Assembly (NCBI GenBank): GCA_964392575.1
Contig: CAYMQT010000001.1
Span: forward strand, 1-64,000
DNA: 64,000 nucleotides
Direction of reading: 5' to 3'
From: NIC37A-2 sp964392575
GTDB taxonomy: Bacteria; Myxococcota_A; Polyangia; Polyangiales; Polyangiaceae
A program made the position numbers and the translations under genes. The notes beneath the pieces were generated by a model that made no database searches, was not told the DNA's origin, and saw nothing but the letters and a program-made list of their open reading frames with translations. Below, piece after piece: positions 24,188-33,122 of the stretch (the stretch's first letter is position 1; each line of letters opens with the position of its first letter).

Positions 24188-26128
24188 CTATTTTGAGTCT
24201 GCTTCCTGCGGGGCGAGGCGGTTTTCCTCCAGGAGCTGGGCAAAGGCTAAGGCGACGTCCTGGTGCCGGGTGAGGTCCGATGTCAGAGGGATCTGTTTTC
24301 TGAAGCCGCCCTCCAAGGCACCATAGGAGAGTGGATCTTCGGTGAGAAATTCGTAGGCCTTCCCTTCCTCGCCGGAAATCCGAAACAGCTGGCGCACCCG
24401 GCCCTCTTCCACGCTGATGTCCCCGTAGCGGAAGGCCCATACGGCGCGCTCACTCTGATCTTTGAGGAGATCCCGGCCAAAGAAGTGATTCTTTGATTTG
24501 AGGTTGATGGCGCTGAGGATAGTAGGCGGGAGATCCACATGAGAGACGGTTCGTTCATCCCGCCCCGGCGCTGGCATAACAGCGGAGCCGCCCAAAATTC
24601 CCAAGGACGTCCACGTGTGACCAGGATTGAGTTCTCCGACTTCATTCGTGTGCGTCCATTGATAGGGCGTAGGCTGGGAATGATCGCCCAAAATAAAGAC
24701 GAGGGTGCGTTCCCAACGCGGGGAGTTTTTTAGGTGCTCGATGAGGCGTACCAGATGTCCGTCGGCGTAGCGCATCGCTTGCAGGTAGCGCTCTTCATTG
24801 GTGGTGGCCGGAGTTGTGCCGCTTTCCTTGGGCACGTCGTAGGGAGGATGAGTGGTTGCCGTCCAAAGGGTAAAAAGGAGCGGTTTTTCTGATGTTTTTC
24901 GTTCTTCGTAGAGGGAGATGAAGCGATCCACGAGGGGCCCATCGTGGTTGTTTTTGGGTGAATACTCGATGCTGTCGTACCAGCGCCGAAACCAAGGAGT
25001 GAAATTGGAGAACGAAGGATCAGCACCCAAGAGAGCCAGACTTTCGTAGCCGGCCTCGCCCAGCATTTGCGGAAATCCACGCGAACTGATGTGCAGATAG
25101 CTTGAAAAAACGATGCGAGTGTGATGGGGCCAAATCCCAAGATGCATGCCCATGGCGCCCGCCACTGACGGATAACCTGCGGAGTGCATGCGCGGAAAGT
25201 AGCGTCCTGACTCTTCGAGTAGGGCGCGGACGCGAGGCATGGCGGCTGTTGCTCCACGCTTTTCTCCCAAAAAACCCGTGTTCATGCCGCGCATGGTCTC
25301 GAACACAAGGAGAACGACGTCCGGCTTTTGTTGCTGGGGTTGAGCGCGAAACGCCTCGTGTTCGAGACGACCCACGTTGTCGTCTCTGTACAGGGGATAG
25401 CGCGGATCGATGGGAGCGGCGCCTGTGTCGTAGCGCCCGCGATAGATCAAGCTGACCAGATCTGCATGAGCTCTCTTTTCGCTTTTGGGAAGAGTCGCGC
25501 CGAGGGCAGCGTCTTTGAGTTCCAGTAGCACGCCGATGCTGGCGGGCTCGATGCGGCGCCAGCGCTTTTCTGACGGCCGAAACCAGAGCGGTGAAGTGAG
25601 GGTGAGCAGAGTGACGAAACCGGACACCCAAAGACCGCGGCGCGTCAGGAGTTTGTCTTCTCTTCCAAAACGAAAGAAGAGCAGCCCTGCCAACAGGACA
25701 GAGATGAGCATCTGCGCTGCGGCCAGGGAAGAGAAGAGGACATCCCCAGACAAGATGCGCGTGAAGAGCTTCCCGTCTCGCGCGCCGGCGAAATTCTGAA
25801 TGTAGGAGATGGACATGTGTTGGCCGATCCAACGCACCACCTCAAAATCGACCTGCGAAAAGATCGCGAGCGCCGCGCACAGACTGACCACGAGCGCCCG
25901 GTAGCTGCTCTTTGTCCTTGGCTTTCGGAGGGCCATTTCCAGCGCGCCTAAGCCAAGACAAAAGATTCCCCAGATGCCGATTTCAATGGCGAGGGCCTCC
26001 GGAAGAAAGCGATCCGGACTCAAAACCAAAGGTCCTCCCCAAGGACTTGGTCCGAGGTAGTGGAGGCAGACGCTCACTACCCGAACCAACAGGAAGGCTG
26101 TGAAGGCGCGTAGGTAGAAGAGGGACAT
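24188..26128 (-). CDS. LTA-synthase-like membrane sulfatase/phosphotransferase
   Basis: A 646-residue protein with about five N-terminal membrane helices (residues 5-200) and a large extracytoplasmic alkaline-phosphatase-superfamily domain. VVLLVFETMRGMNTGF supplies the metal-bound nucleophile Thr at ETMRG, and FILGDHSQPT supplies the late metal ligands (GDHS). The layout is that of LtaS/OpgB/EptA-type enzymes, which move phosphoglycerol, phosphoethanolamine or sulfate groups on envelope polymers. The next minus-strand gene upstream is TagB/TagF-like, suggesting a glycerophosphate-modified surface polymer. A second LTA-synthase-like gene is at 45517. Confidence 0.82.
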   Translation of the reverse strand: MSLFYLRAFTAFLLVRVVSVCLHYLGPSPWGGPLVLSPDRFLPEALAIEIGIWGIFCLGLGALEMALRKPRTKSSYRALVVSLCAALAIFSQVDFEVVRWIGQHMSISYIQNFAGARDGKLFTRILSGDVLFSSLAAAQMLISVLLAGLLFFRFGREDKLLTRRGLWVSGFVTLLTLTSPLWFRPSEKRWRRIEPASIGVLLELKDAALGATLPKSEKRAHADLVSLIYRGRYDTGAAPIDPRYPLYRDDNVGRLEHEAFRAQPQQQKPDVVLLVFETMRGMNTGFLGEKRGATAAMPRVRALLEESGRYFPRMHSAGYPSVAGAMGMHLGIWPHHTRIVFSSYLHISSRGFPQMLGEAGYESLALLGADPSFSNFTPWFRRWYDSIEYSPKNNHDGPLVDRFISLYEERKTSEKPLLFTLWTATTHPPYDVPKESGTTPATTNEERYLQAMRYADGHLVRLIEHLKNSPRWERTLVFILGDHSQPTPYQWTHTNEVGELNPGHTWTSLGILGGSAVMPAPGRDERTVSHVDLPPTILSAINLKSKNHFFGRDLLKDQSERAVWAFRYGDISVEEGRVRQLFRISGEEGKAYEFLTEDPLSYGALEGGFRKQIPLTSDLTRHQDVALAFAQLLEENRLAPQEADSK

Positions 26129-26179
26129 GGCTGACGAGGTGGCGGAGGGCCGCCCGCTCCCCTTTACCAGCCGCCTTGC

Positions 26180-26264
26180 GGTTGTGCGAGGACTGCGGTT
26201 GCGCGAGGACTGCGGTTGCGCGAGGACTGCGGTTGCGCGAGGATTGCCGTTACGCGAAGGGCTA
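26180..26264. repeat. Five tandem 17-bp units
   Basis: Units of GGTTGCGCGAGGACTGC start at 26180, 26197, 26214 and 26231, with a degenerate fifth at 26248. They lie in the short gap between the TagB/F-like gene and the LTA-synthase-like gene. No gene covers them. The 5' leader of the latter gene contains them, so copy number could affect its expression. Confidence 0.85.
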
Positions 26265-26284
26265 CGATGGCCTAGGCCGCACCG

Positions 26285-27448
26285 TCACTTTCCCTTCTCC
26301 TTCAAGAAGTCGTCGATGGCGTGCACAGAGGCGAGGGCGAACCCATCTTCCAGGCAAGGAAGCGCCTCGCGACGTTCGTTCGAGGCTGCGTGGACGAGGG
26401 AGGGACTGCGCCAGGCGTCCGTGACTAACATTTCGATCAGTTCGGCGGAGGTCTTGGGCAAAAGAGCGAAGTGCAGCGTTTCGTAGTCTTTGAGGAGATT
26501 CCGGCGCTTCAAGTAGTCTTTTAGATCGAAGGCAAAGAGGATCTCCGGCCGTTCAAGGAGTAGGTAGTCAAACACCACCCCCGAATAATCCGAGATGAGC
26601 AGCTGACTCTGGGCGGCTTCTTCCACCAAGTGCTGAGGGGGCCGGAGATAAAAAGGTGGCTTTAGCTGCGGTCGCTGGCTCCCTGCAACGTTGATATGAG
26701 TTCCTACGTAAAGCTCAAGTCCCTGATCGAGGAGATACGCTTTGAGTTCAAGGGAAGCGCAAACCTCAGAAATGATGCTCGCCAGATACTCATTGGCCTC
26801 TCCCGAGTCGCGAAAGGTCGGGAACCAATAGATACGCGGCTGGGGTGTGCTCTTTTCCGCGTCTCGCCACGCTTGAAGGTGAGCGCCGCCGCCGAGGCGA
26901 ATTTCTGGTTTGGGATACTGGCGCCGGAGTGTCTCTCGCTCTGCCTCGGATGCGGCCAAAATTACATCACAGTCGGTCATCAAAAAGCGGCGTGCCCTGC
27001 CGAAAATTCGCCCCCCGCGGTCCAAGGTCGGGTCAAGTACGCCTCCGGCTTTGAGGAGACTCAGGCTATGTCCCAAGTAGACGCGCGGGGCGCTGCGCCC
27101 GCGCAGGAGCAGCATGAGAAGGTCGAGGTCGTCCTCCCCGTGGCTGTAGATGAGAACTTGAGCGGTGGAAATCGTGCGCCGTGCTGCCCAGGAGTGACGC
27201 GCAAGAGCCACGATTCCTTGGGCGCTCAGCGACTCTGCAAGAGGAGCGTTGGCGATCCAAACGACGCGCTTGTTTTGTGCGCGAGCTGCGCGCAAAACTT
27301 CCCTTGAGTTATCCGCGTACAGGCGTCCTCGATGCCCGCCGATGACCCAAAGCCCCGTCTCCTTCCTGCGGCGCCACAGAGGATGGAGCCCAAATAGCCA
27401 GAGAGGCGCCCAAAGCAGCGACCAAATCAAAAAAAGGCGAGCGATCAT
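26285..27448 (-). CDS. CDP-glycerol glycerophosphotransferase family (TagB/TagF-like)
   Basis: A 387-residue protein with an N-terminal membrane-proximal helix, then a GT-B-type fold. Signature elements include YLGHSLSLLKAGG (about 123-135), ILAASEAER, IYWFPTFRDSGE, VGTHIN and the conserved LLISDYSGVVFDYLLLERP near residues 290-308, which contains the SDYSS-like motif of the family. Members extend or prime polyglycerol-phosphate chains in teichoic acids; homologues in Gram-negatives make phosphoglycerol-substituted capsules. It is transcribed toward the LTA-synthase-like gene, so the two probably act on one polymer. Confidence 0.82.
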   Translation of the reverse strand: MIARLFLIWSLLWAPLWLFGLHPLWRRRKETGLWVIGGHRGRLYADNSREVLRAARAQNKRVVWIANAPLAESLSAQGIVALARHSWAARRTISTAQVLIYSHGEDDLDLLMLLLRGRSAPRVYLGHSLSLLKAGGVLDPTLDRGGRIFGRARRFLMTDCDVILAASEAERETLRRQYPKPEIRLGGGAHLQAWRDAEKSTPQPRIYWFPTFRDSGEANEYLASIISEVCASLELKAYLLDQGLELYVGTHINVAGSQRPQLKPPFYLRPPQHLVEEAAQSQLLISDYSGVVFDYLLLERPEILFAFDLKDYLKRRNLLKDYETLHFALLPKTSAELIEMLVTDAWRSPSLVHAASNERREALPCLEDGFALASVHAIDDFLKEKGK

Positions 27449-27544
27449 TTCTTGTCCGACCCGGCCGATTCCTTTGGAGATTTGGGGTTGCCGCCCGCTT
27501 TACACTAGCATGATTTCATCAGAGTGGCGATGATACCCGTGGCG

Positions 27545-28360
27545 ATGATGACGTGGTCTCGAAGATGGCTCTTGCTCTGCCTCGGGGCCTCGCTCCTCCT
27601 CGCTTCCTCGTGCACTCGCTCTCAAAAAAGCGAGGATCCCTCAGAACGGCAGGTCGTGATCTTCGCCGCGACTTCGCTGCGTGACGTGTTCACGTCGATG
27701 GCAAGCGACTTCAAACGTGCGCACCCAGGCGTCGAGGTCATCTTCAACTTCGCTGGCACACAACAGCTCCGCACTCAGCTCGAGCAGGGAGCGAACGTCG
27801 ATGTCTTCGCATCCGCCGATCAGCGTCATATGGATGCACTGATCCGTGCTTCCCGCGCGAAAGACCCCATGGTATTCGCGCGCAATGAACCCGTGATCGT
27901 CGTCTCCGGCGAAGGTGCCGATACGGTGCGGAGCCTCGCGGAACTCCCGAATGCCATGCGAATCGTCATCGGAACGCCCGAAGTCCCCATCGGCAGGTAC
28001 ACGCTACAGATCCTCGATCAGGCGCAGGCAACCCTCGGCGCCGATTTCCGCGCGCGTGTCGAGGCCAAGGTGGTCTCGCGCGAACTCAACGTGCGCCAGG
28101 TACTCACCAAGGTGAGCCTCGGCGAAGCGCAGGCTGGCATCGTGTACCGGACTGACGCCCGCTCAGCGCAAGATCGTGTCTCCGTCGTGTCGATCCCGCC
28201 CGAGGTCAACGTGATCGCAGAATACCCCATCGCCATCGTCACCGGCGCCGCGCATCCCCGGCTCGCACACGCTTGGATGGACTACGTCCTTTCTTCCGAG
28301 GGACAGCGCGCTCTCACAAGCGCTGGTTTCGCCGCTCACGGGAGCAGTCCCTCCCGGTGA
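27545..28360 (+). CDS. modA: Molybdate-binding lipoprotein of an ABC importer
   Basis: Starting at the ATG at 27545 the protein is 271 residues with a lipobox LASSC. The mature domain begins VVIFAATSLRDVFTSMASDF and contains FNFAGTQQLRTQLEQGANVDVFASAD, the classical ModA oxyanion-binding strands (AASL and SSG regions, here AATSL and FAGTQQL). Further GIVYRTDA matches the C-lobe ligand loop. It should capture molybdate or tungstate outside the inner membrane and pass it to ModB. Being a lipoprotein is less usual for a Gram-negative ModA. An upstream GTG at 27524 is possible. Confidence 0.88.
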   Translation: MMTWSRRWLLLCLGASLLLASSCTRSQKSEDPSERQVVIFAATSLRDVFTSMASDFKRAHPGVEVIFNFAGTQQLRTQLEQGANVDVFASADQRHMDALIRASRAKDPMVFARNEPVIVVSGEGADTVRSLAELPNAMRIVIGTPEVPIGRYTLQILDQAQATLGADFRARVEAKVVSRELNVRQVLTKVSLGEAQAGIVYRTDARSAQDRVSVVSIPPEVNVIAEYPIAIVTGAAHPRLAHAWMDYVLSSEGQRALTSAGFAAHGSSPSR

Positions 28361-29166
28361 GCGAGCGGCGTCTCGATGCCGAACGAAGGAGCCTGGCCAT
28401 CCTCGGCGGGGGGCTCGTGGCATTCCTCGTCCTGCCTCTGCTGGCCCTATTCGTCACGACGACACTCGTCGATTTTCGAGGCGGGCTCTCGCATCCTCTC
28501 GTCTGGCCAGCGTTGCGGCTCAGTCTACTCACGACGTCGCTGAGCCTGCTTGTCGTAACCGTCTTCGGCACGCCACTCGCGTGGTCGCTCGCCAATACGT
28601 CGGGACGCTGGGCCCGAGCCCTGGAGACCTTGGTGCAACTGCCCATCGTCATCCCTCCCGCCGTAGCCGGAGTCGCGATGTTGTTGGCCTTTGGTCGCCG
28701 CGGTCTACTCTCTGGCTGGCTCTACCCCGAGGGTTACTCGGTGACCTTCACCACAGCGGCAGTGGTGATGGCCGAAGTCTTTGTCTCTGCGCCGTTCTTT
28801 GTGCAAGCCGCAACGAGCGCGTTTCGACGCATCGACCCCAAGCTGATCCTCGTTGCGCGCACCTTCGGCGCGTCCCCGCTCCGCGTCTTCTTCCGCATCG
28901 CGATCCCTCTCGCCCTGCCTGGTCTAGTCGCAGGCGCAGCCATGAGCTGGGCGCGCTCTCTCGGAGAATTTGGAGCGACCCTGATGTTCGCAGGCAACCT
29001 CGAAGGCCGCACCCAAACCCTTCCGCTCGCCATCTACACCGCGCTAGAATCCGACATGCGCGCCGCACAGGCCCTGTCCATCGTGCTGGTCGTCGCCGCC
29101 TTCGCACTTCTCCTCTTCGTCCGTGCCATGCTTCGGCGCTACACGACCGACCAGGAGACGCCATGA
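28357..29166 (+). CDS. modB: Molybdate ABC transporter permease
   Basis: The GTG at 28357 overlaps the modA stop by 4 nt and gives 269 residues with about five to six membrane helices. The EAA loop is clear (VARTFGASPLRVFFRIAIPLALPG by position about 160-185), followed by SWARSLGEFGATLMFAGN, a signature of ModB/CysT permeases. The longer frame from 28273 overlaps modA by 88 nt and is rejected. It is the membrane channel for molybdate driven by ModC. Confidence 0.9.
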   Translation: MSERRLDAERRSLAILGGGLVAFLVLPLLALFVTTTLVDFRGGLSHPLVWPALRLSLLTTSLSLLVVTVFGTPLAWSLANTSGRWARALETLVQLPIVIPPAVAGVAMLLAFGRRGLLSGWLYPEGYSVTFTTAAVVMAEVFVSAPFFVQAATSAFRRIDPKLILVARTFGASPLRVFFRIAIPLALPGLVAGAAMSWARSLGEFGATLMFAGNLEGRTQTLPLAIYTALESDMRAAQALSIVLVVAAFALLLFVRAMLRRYTTDQETP

Positions 29167-29894
29167 CACCTGCGCATCCCTTGCGCGTTCAAGCCGTAGC
29201 GCATGTCGGACGGATGCTTCTCGACGTGACGCTCGACTGCGACGGATCCTTGGTGCTCATCGGCCCCAACGGCGCCGGCAAAAGCAGCCTGCTCTCCCTC
29301 CTGCTCGGCTCGCTCCCCGTCGAACGAGGGCGCATCTCCCTTGGAAAAGAAGTGCTACTCGACACCGAGATGAACATCAACGTGCCGATCGAACGACGTC
29401 GGCTCGGCTATTTGCCTCAGGACTACGCTCTCTTTTCGCACTTGAGCGTTCGTGAGAACATTGATTTTGCTCTCACGAGCGCAGATCCTGCCCTGGCGGA
29501 TTCACAACGCAAGCTGCGCGTGGACGGGCATCTCGAAGATCTCGACCTCGGATCACTCGCTCATCGAAGTCCGCGCACCCTTTCCGGCGGAGAGAAGCAG
29601 CGAGTCGCTCTGGCGCGCGCTCTGTCGGTCGCGCCTCGTGCGCTCTTGCTCGATGAACCCCTGGCCTCGCTCGACGTCCACGCGCGCAGCGAGGTTCGTA
29701 CGTTCCTCGCCGAGTACTTGGCGATGGTCTCTGTGCCTACCATCGTCGTCACGCACGACGCCGCAGACGCACAGCAGCTGGGGAGTCGAATCGCCGTGCT
29801 CGAGGACGGAAAACTCACACAGCTCGGAACCTGGCAGGAGCTTTCGGCAGAGCCAAGATCTGCTTTCGTAGAGGCGTTCGTCGCCAGAGGTTGA
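29163..29894 (+). CDS. modC: Molybdate ABC transporter ATPase
   Basis: The ATG at 29163 overlaps the modB stop by 4 nt and gives 243 residues. Walker A is GPNGAGKSS (about residues 36-44), the Q-loop is YLPQDYALF, the ABC signature is LSGGEKQ, Walker B is ALLLDEPLASLD, and the H-loop is VVTHDAADA. It lacks the C-terminal TOBE (molybdate-binding) domain of the long ModC proteins such as E. coli (about 350 residues), so it may not sense molybdate itself. It ends the modABC operon. Confidence 0.9.
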   Translation: MTPAHPLRVQAVAHVGRMLLDVTLDCDGSLVLIGPNGAGKSSLLSLLLGSLPVERGRISLGKEVLLDTEMNINVPIERRRLGYLPQDYALFSHLSVRENIDFALTSADPALADSQRKLRVDGHLEDLDLGSLAHRSPRTLSGGEKQRVALARALSVAPRALLLDEPLASLDVHARSEVRTFLAEYLAMVSVPTIVVTHDAADAQQLGSRIAVLEDGKLTQLGTWQELSAEPRSAFVEAFVARG

Positions 29895-29949
29895 TAGGAG
29901 ATCACCACAAACAGCTCTTCACCGATCCAAGAGGTGCGGAGTCACTCGG

Positions 29950-32900
29950 CTAGGCAAGATTTCCCGAAGATTCTTCCGAAAGTTCTTCGTTTTCTGGAAC
30001 GCCACCCAGCCATGTGTAGACGACAGGGAGCACGAACAAAGTGAGCAGAGTCGCCGTGATCAGGCCTCCAATGACCACCGTGGCCAACGGTCGCTGCACC
30101 TCAGCTCCCGCGCTCGTCGACAAAGCCATCGGGAGAAAACCGATTCCGGCCGTGAGTGCGGTCATGAGAACGGCTCGAAGACGCAACTTTGCTCCCTTCT
30201 CTGTCGCCTCGAACAACCCCAAACCTTCCTTTTGAAGATCACGAATGTAGGAAACAAGCACCACTCCATTCATCACGGCGATGCCAGACAGAGCAATGAA
30301 TCCGACGGCTGCCGAAATGGAAAAGGGCATCCCTCGAAGCCAAAGGGCCACCACCCCACCCACAGCGGCCATGGGGATGTTCAAGTAAACGATCAAGGCG
30401 GGCCGCAGCTGTCCAAAGGTCGTGTAGAGAAGAAGAAGGATCAAGACCAAAGCCAGCGGAAGAGCGACGGCCAGGCGAGAACTCGCCTTTTCCAGGTTCT
30501 CGAACTGTCCTCCCCAAGTCATGAAATATCCGGAGGGCACTTCTGCTTTCTCCTTCACTTGCTGTTTGGCATCGGCCACGAAGCTCGCGAGATCGCGCCC
30601 CCGTACGTTCAGCTGAAGGGTGCGCCGACGCTGAGCATTCTCCCGACTCACCACGGCGGGCCCCTCGTCTCTTACGATCTGCGCAACCTGCATCAACGGA
30701 ATTCGCCCCCCGCTCGGAGCCGTGACGAGCAGTTGACCGATGCTTTCTGGTGAGGTGCGCGCCTCTTCCTTGATCCGTACTTGCAGGGTGTAGCGTTCTT
30801 GTCCCTCGAAAATAGTCCCCGTCGCTCGTCCACCTATGGCAGCAACTGTATCCAAGATTTCAGAAGCATTGATGCCGTAGCGGGCTGCTGCTCTCCTATC
30901 GACCACTACGCGCAGAGAAGGCAACCCTGCCACCTGATCCCCCGCCACATCAGCCGCTCCTTTCACCTGCCTGAGCACGTCCATGACACGCTCACCGACT
31001 TCAGACAGCTTGTCCAAATCCGGACCGTAGAGATTCACGGCAACGTCCGAACGCACTCCGCTGATCAGTTCATTCGTGCGCAGCTCGATGGGCTGAGAGA
31101 ATGAATAGGCCTGGCCAGGGACTTCCTCCAGCAAAGTTTTTTCGATCCTGGAGACGAGTTCTTCTTTCGTTTTCGCCCGCGTCCACTGATCCATGGGATG
31201 GAGCATGACGTAGACGTCCGACACTTCGACACCCATGGGATCTGTCGCCACTTCAGCACGCCCCGTGCGTGAAATGATGGTGTCGATTTCGTCGGGAAAG
31301 AATTCCTTCAGGGTTGCCTCCACGCGCTGATTCGCGCGCACGGATTCTTCGAGAGAAACAGAAGGGGGGCGCACCGTTTGCATGGCGATCGCTCCTTCGT
31401 CGAGGCGAGGAATGAACTCAGCCCCCATCGTGGCCGCAATCACTCCCCCGGCCAAAAGCACGAGCACGGCCGCGCACGCTACGAAAGGGCGGAGCCCGAG
31501 GGCGCACTTGAGAAGCGGCTCATACATTTTCCTGGCTATTCTGGCTAAAGCTGACTCCTTCTCGATCAGGCCTTTGCGATAGATCCAGACGGACGCCGCA
31601 GGAACAAAAGTCAGCGCGAGTACCAGCGCGGCCCCCAAAGCGGAAAGAACCGCAATGGCCATGGGGACGAACATCTTTCCTTCGATGCCCTGAAGCGAAA
31701 GAATCGGCACATAGACGATCATGATGATCGCTGTCCCAAACAAGACGGGCCGAGCCACCTGTCCCGCCGCTTCCCGAATCACCCTCTTGACCCCGGGCCC
31801 CTGGACATTCGTCTCGGACAAACGTCGCGTGATGTTGTCGATGACGACGATCCCACCATCGATGATCAATCCAAAATCGAGCGCCCCCAGACTCATCAAG
31901 TTTCCGGAAACACCGAAGAAATTCATGCAAATGAACGTCACTAAGAGAGAAATCGGAATGATCGCCGCGATCAATAGTCCGCCTCGGACATTTCCGAGCA
32001 TCAGAAGCAAGACGACAATCACCAGGACACCGCCCTCGATCAAATTCGTCGCGACAGTGCGGATCGTGCGAAGAACGAGTTCTGAGCGATCATAATAGCT
32101 GCTGATGGAAACCCCTGGTGGAAGCCCGACAGCCAATTCATCCAGCTTCTTCTTCACGGCCTCGGCTACTTCTCCCGAATTGGCTCCCATGAGCATCATC
32201 ACCGATGCGGTGACGATTTCGCCGCGCGCGTCCCGTGTGACCGCACCCTGGCGGATCATGGGGGCGAATCTCACTTCGCCAATGTCACGCACGAAGACAG
32301 CCGTTCCGTCACGCCTGGTCGCTACCCGCACATTACGAACATCGTCGAGCGAACCCAGCAAGCCCTCTCCACGGATCACACGCTGTTCGCCCCCGCGAAC
32401 AATGTAGCCTCCACCTTCATTCGCATTGTTCTGCTCGAGGGCCTCAAAGACATCGCGCAAGCCCAGCTCCAGCGCATGCAAGCGACTCGGGTCCACTTGC
32501 ACTTCATAGGTTTTCAGCTCCCCACCAAATGCGTTGACCTCGACAACGCCAGGAATCGGCTTGAGCTGAAGCGCCACGTACCAATCCAGGATTGAGCGCA
32601 GCTCCATCAACGTATAACAGTCCGCGGTATCTTCCTTTTCCTCCTCACATCTATTCTCTGCACGCAGTTCAAATTGATAGATTTCACCGAGGCCTGAGGA
32701 AATGGGCCCCATTTCCGGTGTCCCATAGCCCTCGGGGATCGCTTCGCGCGCGAGGGACAGACGTTCTGACACCATTTGACGCGCAAAATAGATGTCTGTC
32801 CCTTCCTCGAAGACGACCGTGACCGCAGACAAACCGAAACGCGAAAGACTGCGCACCTGCTCGACATTCGGCAGACCATTCATCGCGAATTCCACCGGCG

Positions 32901-33113
32901 CGGTCACGTACTTTTCGATCTCCACCGGAGCNNNNNNNNNNTGAAGGCGAGCGCAGGCGCGTTCGTCAACACTTGGACCTGCACATTGGTGACATCAGGC
33001 ACCGCGTCGATCGGAAGTTGCTTTGCCGCTCGCACGCCCAGAGCACCCACGAGCAACACCGCGAAAATCACCAGAAAGCGATGGCGAATACTGAAGGAAA
33101 TGAGAGCTTCCAT
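29950..33113 (-). CDS. Heavy-metal RND efflux pump, CusA/CzcA family (spans N gap)
   Basis: The gene starts at the ATG at 33113 (MEALISFSIRHRFLVIFAVLLV) and ends at 29950, interrupted by ten N at 32932-32941. Bases on both sides encode the family segment TNAPALA and PVEIEKYVTAPVEF, which join exactly if 17 nt are removed. The protein would be about 1050 residues with the RND plan: helix 1, two large periplasmic loops, helices 2-6 and 8-12. DFGLIIDGGIVVIDN in helix 4 holds the proton-relay acids of heavy-metal RND pumps. It exports Cu/Ag or Co/Zn/Cd type cations with the CusB- and TolC-like proteins upstream; the metal cannot be fixed from sequence. Confidence 0.9.
32932..32941. other. 10-N scaffold gap inside the RND pump gene
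   Basis: Fixed-size placeholder gap. Frame analysis says the true distance is about 17 nt shorter than written, i.e. the contigs overlap by about 7 nt, with a few erroneous bases (TGAAG) at the right contig end. No DNA appears to be missing. Confidence 0.8.
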
Positions 33114-33122
33114 GACGCGCCC

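Noticed and set aside
28581..29162. 437-residue frame as a long ModC
   Set aside because: The first 194 residues are the modB gene read out of frame; the ATG at 29163 with ATGA overlap is the real start.
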